DNA of 64,000 nucleotides. Origin: Flavobacteriaceae bacterium (GTDB lineage: Bacteria > Bacteroidota > Bacteroidia > Flavobacteriales > Flavobacteriaceae). The notes under the pieces were generated by a model. It was not told the DNA's origin. It saw only the letters and a program-made list of their open reading frames with translations, and did not search any database. Location of the stretch: contig JAURNV010000031.1 in the NCBI GenBank assembly GCA_030830005.1, positions 120,222-184,221 on the forward strand. The letters are read 5' to 3'. Every line of letters starts with the position of its first letter. The first letter of the stretch is position 1. The position numbers and the translations under genes were made by a program. Positions 8,679 through 17,676 of the stretch are shown here, piece by piece.

Positions 8679-11333
8679 TTATTTAAGTTTTTTCTTAATG
8701 GCAACTTCTAGGTATCCCTCAACGATATCACCTTCTTTGATGTCGTTAAATCCTTTAATCTGCAATCCACAATCGTAACCTTTGGTAACTTCTTTCGCGT
8801 CTTCTTTGAATCGCTTAAGGGATTCTAATACACCCGTGTAAATTACAACTCCCTCACGGATGATACGCACCCCAGAGTTACGCACAATTTTTCCATCAGT
8901 AACCATACACCCTGCAATGGTGCCTATTTTAGAAATCTTAAAGGTTTCGCGTATTTCAGCATTCCCTGTAATCTCTTCTTTAAAGTCGGGAGAAAGCATA
9001 CCTTCCATTGCGTCCTTAAGATCGTTTATGGCGTCGTAAATGATAGAGTAGTTACGGATATCTATTTCTTCCTTTTCAGCTAATTGGCGAGCAGTCCCCA
9101 TAGGCCTTACATTAAATCCAATGACAATCGCATCGGAAGCAGAGGCAAGCAAAACGTCAGACTCCGTAATAGCTCCCACTCCTTTATGAATAATGTTAAC
9201 TTGGATTTCTTCTGTTGAAAGTTTTTGGAATGAGTCGGTTAGTGCCTCAACAGAACCATCCACATCACCTTTTAAAATAATGTTCAATTCTTTAAAATCT
9301 CCTAAGGCAATACGTCGACCAATCTCATCTAAGGTAATATGACGTTGAGTTCGTACAGACTGTTCACGGACTAATTGCGTACGTTTAGAAGCAATTTGTT
9401 TGGCTTCTCTTTCGTCGACATACACATTAAAGCGATCTCCAGCTTGGGGTGCACCATCCAAACCTAGAATAGAAACAGGAGTTGAGGGTCCAGCTTGTGT
9501 AACTTCACGTCCATGTTCATCGTGCATAGCACGAACTTTACCACTGTGACGCCCTGCAAGGATATAGTCTCCAATTTTGAGTGTTCCTGTTTGCACCAAT
9601 ATTGTTGAAATATATCCACGTCCTTTATCCAAGAAAGCTTCAACAACCGTACCTTGAGGTGCGCGATTAGGATTCGCTTTAAGCTCTAAAAGCTCTGCTT
9701 CAAGCAATACTTTTTCCAATAATTCTTGAACCCCTAGTCCTGTTTTTGCAGAAATATCATGTGACTGAATTTTTCCACCCCAATCTTCAACCAAAAGGTT
9801 CATTCCTGCCAAGCTTTCTTTGATTTTGTCGGGATTTGCAGTTGGTAGGTCAACTTTATTGATTGCAAAAACAATAGGTACAGAAGCTGCCTGAGCGTGA
9901 CTGATGGCTTCTTTGGTTTGAGGCATAATATTGTCGTCGGCGGCAACAACAATAATAACCAAGTCTGTAACCTGCGTACCACGAGCACGCATTGCCGTAA
10001 AGGCTTCGTGACCTGGAGTATCTAAAAATGTAATTTTTTGGCCGCTTTTTAACAACACGCTATATGCCCCGATATGTTGTGTGATTCCCCCTGACTCACC
10101 CTCAATTACGTTGGCATTTCGCACATAATCTAGTAGTGATGTTTTACCGTGGTCCACATGACCCATAACGGTCACAATTGGTGCGCGAGCTTCGAGATCT
10201 TCAGGCTTATCTTCAATCACTTCAAGATTTTCCTCAATATCAGATGTGATAAATTCAACCTCAAAACCAAATTCTTCTGCAACTACTGAAAGGGTTTCCG
10301 CATCTAATCGTTGATTCATGGTAACCATTATACCAAGAGTCATACACGCCGATATAATCTGAGTAGAACTTATGTCCATCATGGTGGCCACTTCGCCAAC
10401 AGTAACAAATTCTGTTACTTTAAGTATCTTACTTTCAGCTTCTTGCAACGCTTCTTCCTCCTCCGATTTTTGACGATGGGAATCACGTTTTTCTCTTCGG
10501 TATTTGGCTCCTTTAGACTTTGTAGTTTTTCCTTGCAACTTTTCAAGAGTTTCCCGAATTTGCTTTTGGATTTCTTCTTCAGTGGGTTCTTCTTTTTGTA
10601 CTACAGGTCGTTGCTGTTTTTGCCCATCTCTACTTTGTCCTTGTTTTCGATTCCCTGCGCCGGTGTCTTTGGTAATACGCTTTCTTCTTCGCTTATTACT
10701 ATCACTATCGGCAGTTTTTTTAGGTTCTGCCTTTTTAAATTGATCGAGGTTTATTTTTTCTCCAGTTGCCTTTAATCCCGAAAGCTTTTTGTACTGAGTT
10801 TCAATTTTACCTGATGTTGAGGGAGCCTCTACTTTAACTTCAGGGGCTTTTTCAACAGGAGGTGTTTTTTCAACCTTCTTTTCAACACCTTTTGCATCGA
10901 TATCTGGACTAGTGGGTGTAGCCTCTTTTTTAGGTGTAGGATCAGAAATAGGAGCTTCTTCCTTTTTGGGTGCGGGCTTTTGAGTTAGATCAATTTTACC
11001 CACAGTTTTAAGTCCGCTTAACTTACTTTGTGCACGCACAACAGCATCAGTAGTTTTAGGAGCTTCTACTTTAGGTACCTCTTTTTGAACTTGCTCGCGA
11101 ATGGCTTCTTTTTCTTTACGCTTTTCCTCGAATACTTCGTGTGAAGCTTCTTTTTTAGAGCGATCGGTTTGAAACGCATCTAAAAGAAGGGTGTACTCCT
11201 TTTGCGAAATTTTAGTTGTTGGACGCGCCTCTACTTGAAACCCTTTTTCGGACAAGTGTTCAACGGCACGATCCAACGAAATGTTTAGTTCGCGGAGTAC
11301 TTTGTTTATTCGAATGGTTTTTAAATCAGCCAT
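8679..11333 (-). CDS. infB: Translation initiation factor IF-2
   Basis: G-domain [24 protein letters not shown]; long charged N-terminal region. Confidence 0.98.
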   Translation of the reverse strand: MADLKTIRINKVLRELNISLDRAVEHLSEKGFQVEARPTTKISQKEYTLLLDAFQTDRSKKEASHEVFEEKRKEKEAIREQVQKEVPKVEAPKTTDAVVRAQSKLSGLKTVGKIDLTQKPAPKKEEAPISDPTPKKEATPTSPDIDAKGVEKKVEKTPPVEKAPEVKVEAPSTSGKIETQYKKLSGLKATGEKINLDQFKKAEPKKTADSDSNKRRRKRITKDTGAGNRKQGQSRDGQKQQRPVVQKEEPTEEEIQKQIRETLEKLQGKTTKSKGAKYRREKRDSHRQKSEEEEALQEAESKILKVTEFVTVGEVATMMDISSTQIISACMTLGIMVTMNQRLDAETLSVVAEEFGFEVEFITSDIEENLEVIEDKPEDLEARAPIVTVMGHVDHGKTSLLDYVRNANVIEGESGGITQHIGAYSVLLKSGQKITFLDTPGHEAFTAMRARGTQVTDLVIIVVAADDNIMPQTKEAISHAQAASVPIVFAINKVDLPTANPDKIKESLAGMNLLVEDWGGKIQSHDISAKTGLGVQELLEKVLLEAELLELKANPNRAPQGTVVEAFLDKGRGYISTILVQTGTLKIGDYILAGRHSGKVRAMHDEHGREVTQAGPSTPVSILGLDGAPQAGDRFNVYVDEREAKQIASKRTQLVREQSVRTQRHITLDEIGRRIALGDFKELNIILKGDVDGSVEALTDSFQKLSTEEIQVNIIHKGVGAITESDVLLASASDAIVIGFNVRPMGTARQLAEKEEIDIRNYSIIYDAINDLKDAMEGMLSPDFKEEITGNAEIRETFKISKIGTIAGCMVTDGKIVRNSGVRIIREGVVIYTGVLESLKRFKEDAKEVTKGYDCGLQIKGFNDIKEGDIVEGYLEVAIKKKLK

Positions 11334-11371
11334 ATAATAGTTGTGCGCTCAAAAATAAAAAATTACCTCGG

Positions 11372-12607
11372 TTATTCGTTAGAGAACTCTGCGCTCAGTA
11401 TTCGACGCACGTCTTGAATGGTTTCTTCTTCCAAATCAGTGCGTTTTACTAAGTCCTCAACGTCTTGTTCCAAGACACTCTTGGCGGTGTCTAATCCTGC
11501 CTTTTTAAATTCTTCGATAATCCATGCTTCGATTTCGTCGGAGAACTCCGTAAGCTCTACGTCTTCTTCCATACCTTCACGATACACATCGATTTCATAC
11601 CCTGTTAGTTGTCCTGCCAAACGAATATTAAATCCGCCACGTCCAATTGCTTTAGAAACCTCGTTAGGATCCATAGTGACCTCCACGCGTTTTGTTTCCT
11701 CATCAATTTTTACCGAAGTGACCTTTGCTGGGCTCAGCGCACGAGTAATCATAAGTTGGGTATTGTTTGTGTAATTAATCACATCAATGTTTTCGTTACC
11801 CAATTCACGGACAATTCCGTGAATACGAGAGCCTTTCATGCCCACACAAGCGCCCACAGGATCAATCCGGTCATCATATGAATCCACAGCAACTTTTGCT
11901 TTTTCACCGGGAACTCGAACCGCTTTTTTGATCGTAATAAGCCCGTCAAAAACTTCTGGTATTTCTTGCTCAAAAAGTTTTTCTAAGAATTTAGGCGATG
12001 TCCTTGACATAATAATACTCGGTTTGGTTCCCTTTAGCTCTACGCTTTCGATAATCCCCCGAACATTGTCTCCTTTGCGATAAAAATCAGACGGTATTTG
12101 TTTCTCTTTAGGTAAGATAATTTCATTGCCTTCATCATCAAGGAGAATAACAACACGATTGCGTACGTGATGTATTTCTGCAGTATAAATCTCTCCTACT
12201 AAATCAATAAACTGTTTATAAATAATGGTGTTATCGTGTTCGTGAATACGTGCTACCAAGTTTTGACGTAAAGACAAAACCATACGACGCCCCAAATGCG
12301 CCAACTTCACTTCTTCAGAAACGTCTTCGCCTACCTCAAAGTCAGGCTCAATTTTTCGTGCTTCTGAAAGCTCAATTTCTTCGTTAGGGTCTTCTACTTC
12401 ACCGTCTTCCACGACCACGCGGTTACGCCAAATTTCCAAATCACCTTTATCGGGATTGATAATAATATCGAAGTTGTCATCGGTGCCGTACTTCTTTTTA
12501 AGCGTGCTTCTAAACACCTCTTCCAAAATGGACATTAGTGTTACTCGGTCGATGTATTTTTCGTCTTTAAATTCCGAAAACGACTCAATAAGGGCGAGAT
12601 TTTCCAT
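11372..12607 (-). CDS. nusA: Transcription termination/antitermination protein NusA
   Basis: S1/KH domain organisation; VGACVGMKGSRIHGIVRELGNENIDVI. Confidence 0.97.
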   Translation of the reverse strand: MENLALIESFSEFKDEKYIDRVTLMSILEEVFRSTLKKKYGTDDNFDIIINPDKGDLEIWRNRVVVEDGEVEDPNEEIELSEARKIEPDFEVGEDVSEEVKLAHLGRRMVLSLRQNLVARIHEHDNTIIYKQFIDLVGEIYTAEIHHVRNRVVILLDDEGNEIILPKEKQIPSDFYRKGDNVRGIIESVELKGTKPSIIMSRTSPKFLEKLFEQEIPEVFDGLITIKKAVRVPGEKAKVAVDSYDDRIDPVGACVGMKGSRIHGIVRELGNENIDVINYTNNTQLMITRALSPAKVTSVKIDEETKRVEVTMDPNEVSKAIGRGGFNIRLAGQLTGYEIDVYREGMEEDVELTEFSDEIEAWIIEEFKKAGLDTAKSVLEQDVEDLVKRTDLEEETIQDVRRILSAEFSNE

Positions 12608-12609
12608 GT

Positions 12610-13083
12610 TTATTTGTTAAATTGTATTTGTACTACTGCTTTTTTTATATCAGCAAACGAAAGATTTACTTCTTTAGTTACCGTATGTTTTCCTTTGCCA
12701 ACGGGTTTGGGTTCACGTGCTTTCCATTGCAGGGCAATACGCTCGTTATCAGTTGACGTCAGGGTGCCTTTGAGTTTCTCATCATTTTGTGTGATGATAT
12801 TCAAAATACGCCCCAAATGCTTTTTGTATTGACGCGGTTGTATTAGCGGAGATGCCGCACCGGCAGAACCCACCTCTAGCGAAAAATCGTGTTCTTCGCG
12901 GTCTATGTTGTGCTCAATGTGTCTACTTACCTGCATGCATTGCTCTAAGGTAACGCCAGTATCGCCATCGAGCACCACTCGAATGTGCGAAGCACTATCA
13001 ATATGCACATCAACCAAAAACAGCTCGGGCTGTTCGGCAAGTGCCTCGTAAAGCAATTCGTGTACGCGCTTGTTAAATTCCAT
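12610..13083 (-). CDS. rimP: Ribosome maturation factor RimP
   Basis: DVHIDSASHIRVVLDGDTGVTLEQCMQVSRHIEHN...FSLEVGSAGAASPL; upstream of nusA-infB. Confidence 0.95.
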   Translation of the reverse strand: MEFNKRVHELLYEALAEQPELFLVDVHIDSASHIRVVLDGDTGVTLEQCMQVSRHIEHNIDREEHDFSLEVGSAGAASPLIQPRQYKKHLGRILNIITQNDEKLKGTLTSTDNERIALQWKAREPKPVGKGKHTVTKEVNLSFADIKKAVVQIQFNK

Positions 13084-13088
13084 ATAAT

Positions 13089-13110
13089 AAAAAAGAGGAC
13101 GCTGTCCCCT
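13089..13110 (-). terminator. Terminator/attenuator-like hairpin plus U-tract in the rimP-nusA-infB leader
   Basis: Minus strand: AGGGGAC-AGC-GTCCTCT followed by TTTTT, ending a few nt before the rimP ATG (13083). Confidence 0.55.
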
Positions 13111-13133
13111 ACCTCATTCCCGTTAAACGTTGG

Positions 13134-13141
13134 CAAATATA
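13134..13141 (-). promoter_or_regulatory. Candidate -7 element TATATTTG for rimP-nusA-infB
   Basis: CAAATATA on the + strand, 50 nt upstream of the rimP ATG. Confidence 0.5.
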
Positions 13142-13404
13142 TAAATAAAATTGTCAATTCGAGGAAATTTTGCGATTTGAGCGTAAAATTTATATGGAAA
13201 ATTAAAAACCAACAAAAGAAACGTCGTTCTTAATTGTGCTGCTAAACAACGTTGAAATAACAAACAAAAGGTAGATAATATATTAAAAAAGAAGAATATT
13301 CACGGATTAAAATGGGAAAGTAGAAAAATCGAAGGGGCGGTACACGCCAAAAAAGATTGGTAAAAAAGATTGGCAGTTTCGCTAAGGTTTTTATTAGTAA
13401 AACC

Positions 13405-13430
13405 AAAAAATCCCACTCTAATGAGCGGGG
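13405..13430 (-). terminator. Intrinsic terminator of tRNA-Gln
   Basis: Minus strand: CCCGCTC-ATTA-GAGTGGG then ATTTTTT, immediately downstream of the tRNA; the single G-U pair makes the minus-strand fold better than the + strand fold. Confidence 0.75.
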
Positions 13431-13436
13431 TTTTTG

Positions 13437-13509
13437 TTGGCCTACTAGGGATCGAACCTAGACTCTTCTGAACCAAAATCAGACGTGTTGCCAGTTACAC
13501 CATAGGCCA
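13437..13509 (-). tRNA. tRNA-Gln (anticodon UUG)
   Basis: TGGCCTATGGTGTAACTGGCAACACGTCTGATTTTGGTTCAGAAGAGTCTAGGTTCGATCCCTAGTAGGCCA+A: 7-bp acceptor stem, anticodon loop TTTTGGT, T-arm GGTTCGATCC; CCA not encoded. Confidence 0.95.
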
Positions 13510-13606
13510 ATAAGGTTGCAAAAATAAACAAACTTTTTGTTGCACCAATAGTTTATTCAGAACTCATCTAAACTTTTTAGTTGTACCGTATTACTAAAAG
13601 CAAAAT

Positions 13607-13646
13607 AGGTCTCGATACTAAATTCTTTCAGAATTTCACTCGACCT
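13607..13646. repeat. REP-like intergenic hairpin (AGGTCTCGATACTAAATTCTTTCAGAATTTCACTCGACCT)
   Basis: Outer arms AGGTC/GACCT and inner arms AAATTC/GAATTT; resembles dispersed GGTCTCGATAC...TCGACCTGA repeats I associate with Flavobacteriia genomes. Confidence 0.55.
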
Positions 13647-13718
13647 GACTCTTTGCACCAATAGTTTCCAAAATCTTAAGCGCAGTTTTACAAGATATTG
13701 TACTTTAGTGCCTTTACT

Positions 13719-16700
13719 ATGCCAATGAATTTTACAAAAGGAAACACCCTTACGGGTTGGTTTGTTTTCTGTGTTGCACTAATTACCTACTACCTAACGG
13801 TGGAGCCCACCGCCAGTTATTGGGATTGTAGCGAATACATAGCAACTTCTGCCAAACTGCAAGTAGGTCACCCGCCAGGAGCACCACTCTTTCAGATGCT
13901 AGGTGCTTTTTTCTCTTTTTTTGCTAGCGGGCCTGAACGCATAGCGTTTTGGGTAAACATGATGTCGGTTTTGGCAAGTGCTTTTACCGTATTATTTTTG
14001 TTTTGGTCGCTTACGCGCATTATCACTCGCTTTGTTTTAAAAAATATTACTCCTAGCGGAACACAATCTTTTTTGGTTTTGGGAGCTGGTATTGTAGGTT
14101 CACTCAGCTATGCCTTTTCCGACAGCTTTTGGTTTAATGCCGTTGAAGCCGAAGTATATGCTATGGCAATGTTGATAACCTCGGCAATGTTTTGGTTGGG
14201 CTTACGATGGGAAGAAGAAATGCTCACGCCGCATGGTGATCGCTGGTTGGTCCTTATTGCCTTTTTAATTGGGTTGTCTTTCGGGGTGCATTTTATGGGA
14301 CTGCTTACCGTTCCTGCTATTGGAATGTTATATTACTTTAAACATTATTCTTTTTCGTGGAAATCGTTTGTGTTGGCAAATATCGTTTCTGTGGCATTAC
14401 TCCTCTTTATATTCAAGCTTTTACTTCCGTTAACCTTATCCTATTTTGGAAACGCTGAGGTCTTTTTTGTGAATAGTTTTGGTTTGCCTTTTAACTCTGG
14501 AACCCTAATTGCCGGACTCTCTATTGTTGCCTTCTTTTTTTGGGGATTTCGTTTTACGCAACAAAAAAAATGGGTGCAAGCCAATACGGCTTTATGGTGC
14601 GTGGTGTTTATATTGGTAGGATTTTCGTCATGGATTATGCTGCCTATTCGAGCAAATGCCAATACCGTAATCAATGAAAATGCTCCAACCGATGCGCGAG
14701 CACTTTTAGCGTACTACAATTTGGAGCAATATCCCGAGACCCATTTATTCTATGGTCCCATGTACACCGATATGTATGCAGGACAAGATGAGAACAACCC
14801 ATACAAAGACGATAAACCCAAATATGAAAAGGACTACAAAAAAGGGCGGTATGTTGTGGTAAACCCTTGGGAAGATGCACGTATTAACGCCAATAGCAAG
14901 CATACCGGTTTTTTGCCCCGTATGTGGAGTTCAGGAAATGCGGCAAACTATATTGCTTATTTTGGCGCTCCCGATTTTGATATCAAACCTAAATACAGAA
15001 ACCAATCTCAACTTATTGATGCTGTTAATGATTTTATATCTCGTGTCAATGATGGAGAAATCGACGCCAACGGATATCATCAATTTTTGCAACGGTTTGG
15101 CTCTTATTTGGATATTGAAAAACCAAGTTTTATAGATAACCTAAATTACCTATTTACCTTTCAAATCAATTATATGTATTTCCGCTACTTCATGTGGAAT
15201 TTTTCAGGAAAACAAAATGATGAGCAAGGCAAATTAGACCCTTTTAATGGGAATTGGATAAGTGGTATTTCGTGGTTAGACAGCTTGCGTCTTGGTCCCC
15301 AAAACAAGCTTTATGCCGATGCAAAAAACAACAAAGGGCGCAACACCTATTATATGTTACCCTTATTTTTAGGACTCTTGGGTGCGTTGTTTTTATATCA
15401 ACAAGATAAAAAACGTTTTTGGGTGCTCTTGGTGTTTTTCCTTTTTACAGGCCTTGCGCTCAAAGTTTATTTAAATGAACGTGTATTTGAACCCCGTGAA
15501 AGGGATTATGCTCTTGTAGGATCATTTTATGTCTTTGCAATATGCATTGGTATTGGCGTAGTAGCTCTTGCTGAGAACATTAAAGCCTATGTGTCGCTCC
15601 GCGTAGCGGCGCCATTGGCTGTAGTGGGTTGTTTACTTGCTGTTCCGGTACTTATGGGTTCTCAAAATTGGGATGACCATAATCGTGCCAACCGCTTCAC
15701 CGCCCAATCTACAGCGAAAGCTTACCTAGATTCGGTAGAAGAAAACAAAGACGCAATGATTTTTACCATTGGTGATAACGACACCTTTGCTATATGGTAT
15801 GCACAAGAAATAGAGGGATATCGAACCGATGTGCGTAGTATAAACACCCAATTACTTGCAACCGATTGGTATATAGATCAACTTAAAAGAAAAACCTACG
15901 AAAGCACACCAATTCCATCGCAACTAACTCATAAACAGTATGCTTATGGAACAAGAGACTATATAAAGTTTGAGGCAATCATTGATTCAGTCCGTTGGGA
16001 ACTTAACGATTTTATGGATTGGGTTGCCAGTGATAACCCGCGCACGCGCTACAAACATTTGTTGCAACAGTACGAGTTAGATTTAAGTGGTATACCAAAA
16101 GGAACGCAAGAATTGGTTTATTACCCCACTAATAAAATCAGAGTGCCGGTTAATAAGGAAAATGTTCTAAAGAGCGGTATTGTTAAGCCCGAATATGCTG
16201 ACCTTATCGTGGACTACATTGATATTGACTTGCCAACTTCAGGGCTGTACAAAAACCGAATTATGATGCTAGATATTCTGCATAATAACGACTGGGAACG
16301 CCCAATTTATTTTACTGGCGGTAGCTACGATGATGATGAATACATTTGGATGAAGGATTACCTTCAACTAGAAGGGCTGGTTTATAAACTTGTTCCGATT
16401 AAAACTCCGGAAAATCCAATAAACCCCTACCAAATGGGAAGGATTGATTCCAAAAACATGTATTCAATTGTAAAAAAATGGGATTGGGGCAACGCCAATA
16501 GCAAGGACATTTATCACGACCCTGAAACCCGCAAAAACAGTATTTCTTTCCGTAGCAATATGGCGCGTTTGGCCGAGCAACTCATCTCGGAAAAAGAACT
16601 CGAAAAAGCCAATGAAATATTGGATTTGACTATGGAAAAAATGCCCTTAGAATACTTTGGTTATTACAGTTTGATTACCCCAATTGTAGCGCTCTACTAC

Positions 16701-17246
16701 CAAGCTGGCACCCCCCATAAAGGAAGTGCGTTGGCAAATCAAATTGCAACAAAGTACATAGACAAATTACAGTATTATAGTTCGTTTAGTTATGATGATC
16801 AGCAATTATATGCGGAGACCATTTTGGTTGATGTCGAACGTTATCGAGCTGTTATCGAGGCAGTAGTAGATGCTCAAGACAATCTTAGTGCAAGTAAAAT
16901 GGTGGAAGACTTTATTGAAAATACTAGGCTATTTGCTCCCTTGTACTCTGCTTATGACTACTACACCCCCATGGTACCTTATGTCGCTGTTTTATTTACT
17001 GCCAAAAAATCCAAATCTGCTCGTTTGTTGTTTAATGCCATAGCGCAAGTATACCAAAATAGATTAGCGCTTTTTAGTCAAGTCCCCGAGGAAGAATTAC
17101 TTTATTATAAAGAAGGTATTGAATTAGAAGTGCGTGCCTACCAAAAATTGATAGAAGCCTATCAAATGCTTGAGCCAAGTTTAGACAGCGTTTCAGCAGC
17201 TAATAAGGATTTTAGAAAAGCGGTAGGCCCTTACCTCACAGACTAA
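13719..17246 (+). CDS. DUF2723 family multi-pass protein (protein O-mannosyltransferase-like glycosyltransferase)
   Basis: GWFVFCVALITYYLTVEPTASYWDCSEYIATSAKLQVGHPPGAPLFQMLGAFFSFFA; the ORF-track TTG start at 13698 is less likely than ATG at 13719/13725. Confidence 0.88.
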   Translation: MPMNFTKGNTLTGWFVFCVALITYYLTVEPTASYWDCSEYIATSAKLQVGHPPGAPLFQMLGAFFSFFASGPERIAFWVNMMSVLASAFTVLFLFWSLTRIITRFVLKNITPSGTQSFLVLGAGIVGSLSYAFSDSFWFNAVEAEVYAMAMLITSAMFWLGLRWEEEMLTPHGDRWLVLIAFLIGLSFGVHFMGLLTVPAIGMLYYFKHYSFSWKSFVLANIVSVALLLFIFKLLLPLTLSYFGNAEVFFVNSFGLPFNSGTLIAGLSIVAFFFWGFRFTQQKKWVQANTALWCVVFILVGFSSWIMLPIRANANTVINENAPTDARALLAYYNLEQYPETHLFYGPMYTDMYAGQDENNPYKDDKPKYEKDYKKGRYVVVNPWEDARINANSKHTGFLPRMWSSGNAANYIAYFGAPDFDIKPKYRNQSQLIDAVNDFISRVNDGEIDANGYHQFLQRFGSYLDIEKPSFIDNLNYLFTFQINYMYFRYFMWNFSGKQNDEQGKLDPFNGNWISGISWLDSLRLGPQNKLYADAKNNKGRNTYYMLPLFLGLLGALFLYQQDKKRFWVLLVFFLFTGLALKVYLNERVFEPRERDYALVGSFYVFAICIGIGVVALAENIKAYVSLRVAAPLAVVGCLLAVPVLMGSQNWDDHNRANRFTAQSTAKAYLDSVEENKDAMIFTIGDNDTFAIWYAQEIEGYRTDVRSINTQLLATDWYIDQLKRKTYESTPIPSQLTHKQYAYGTRDYIKFEAIIDSVRWELNDFMDWVASDNPRTRYKHLLQQYELDLSGIPKGTQELVYYPTNKIRVPVNKENVLKSGIVKPEYADLIVDYIDIDLPTSGLYKNRIMMLDILHNNDWERPIYFTGGSYDDDEYIWMKDYLQLEGLVYKLVPIKTPENPINPYQMGRIDSKNMYSIVKKWDWGNANSKDIYHDPETRKNSISFRSNMARLAEQLISEKELEKANEILDLTMEKMPLEYFGYYSLITPIVALYYQAGTPHKGSALANQIATKYIDKLQYYSSFSYDDQQLYAETILVDVERYRAVIEAVVDAQDNLSASKMVEDFIENTRLFAPLYSAYDYYTPMVPYVAVLFTAKKSKSARLLFNAIAQVYQNRLALFSQVPEEELLYYKEGIELEVRAYQKLIEAYQMLEPSLDSVSAANKDFRKAVGPYLTD

Positions 17247-17539
17247 ATAAAGTCTTTCATTAACCCAATGAGGGTATTGGCATCTTGCTCACCACTTTGG
17301 CGCCATACCATTTCACCAGACTTGTAAATCATCAGCGTAGGCAACCCCTTAATTCGAAGGGCTTCGGCTAACTTGGGATTTTTATCCACATCTATTTTTA
17401 CTACTTTGCCATAGTCGCCCATGGCTGCAGCTACATCACGTAGCACTGGGTGCATATCTACAGAGGGGTCGTTCCAGTCTGTATAGAAGCTCAACAGAAT
17501 GGGGATATTCGCGTCTATTAATTCACCAAACTTAGACAT
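17243..17539 (-). CDS. Thioredoxin-fold family protein lacking catalytic cysteines
   Basis: MSKFGELIDANIPILLSFYTDWNDPSVDMHPVL...VVKIDVDKNPKLAEALRIKGLPTLMIYKSGE; the ORF-track start 17584 lies upstream of the candidate promoter. Confidence 0.85.
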   Translation of the reverse strand: MSKFGELIDANIPILLSFYTDWNDPSVDMHPVLRDVAAAMGDYGKVVKIDVDKNPKLAEALRIKGLPTLMIYKSGEMVWRQSGEQDANTLIGLMKDFI

Positions 17540-17557
17540 AGTGTCAGTTTTATGTTT

Positions 17558-17565
17558 CAAAAATA
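17558..17565 (-). promoter_or_regulatory. Candidate -7 element TATTTTTG for the thioredoxin-like gene
   Basis: CAAAAATA on the + strand, 19 nt upstream of ATG 17539. Confidence 0.4.
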
Positions 17566-17676
17566 CATTTTTTCCATAACTCAACGATTAGAACCATAAA
17601 TCATATATATTTTATGGTCAATCCTTTTTTAATCCTGACGAATAAAGCCTATTTTTAGCACAGCTTTATTTTATGC

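Noticed and set aside
10311-10775. 154-aa plus-strand ORF rich in F/S/L
   Set aside because: Antisense to the low-complexity K/E-rich N-terminal region of infB; composition artefact.
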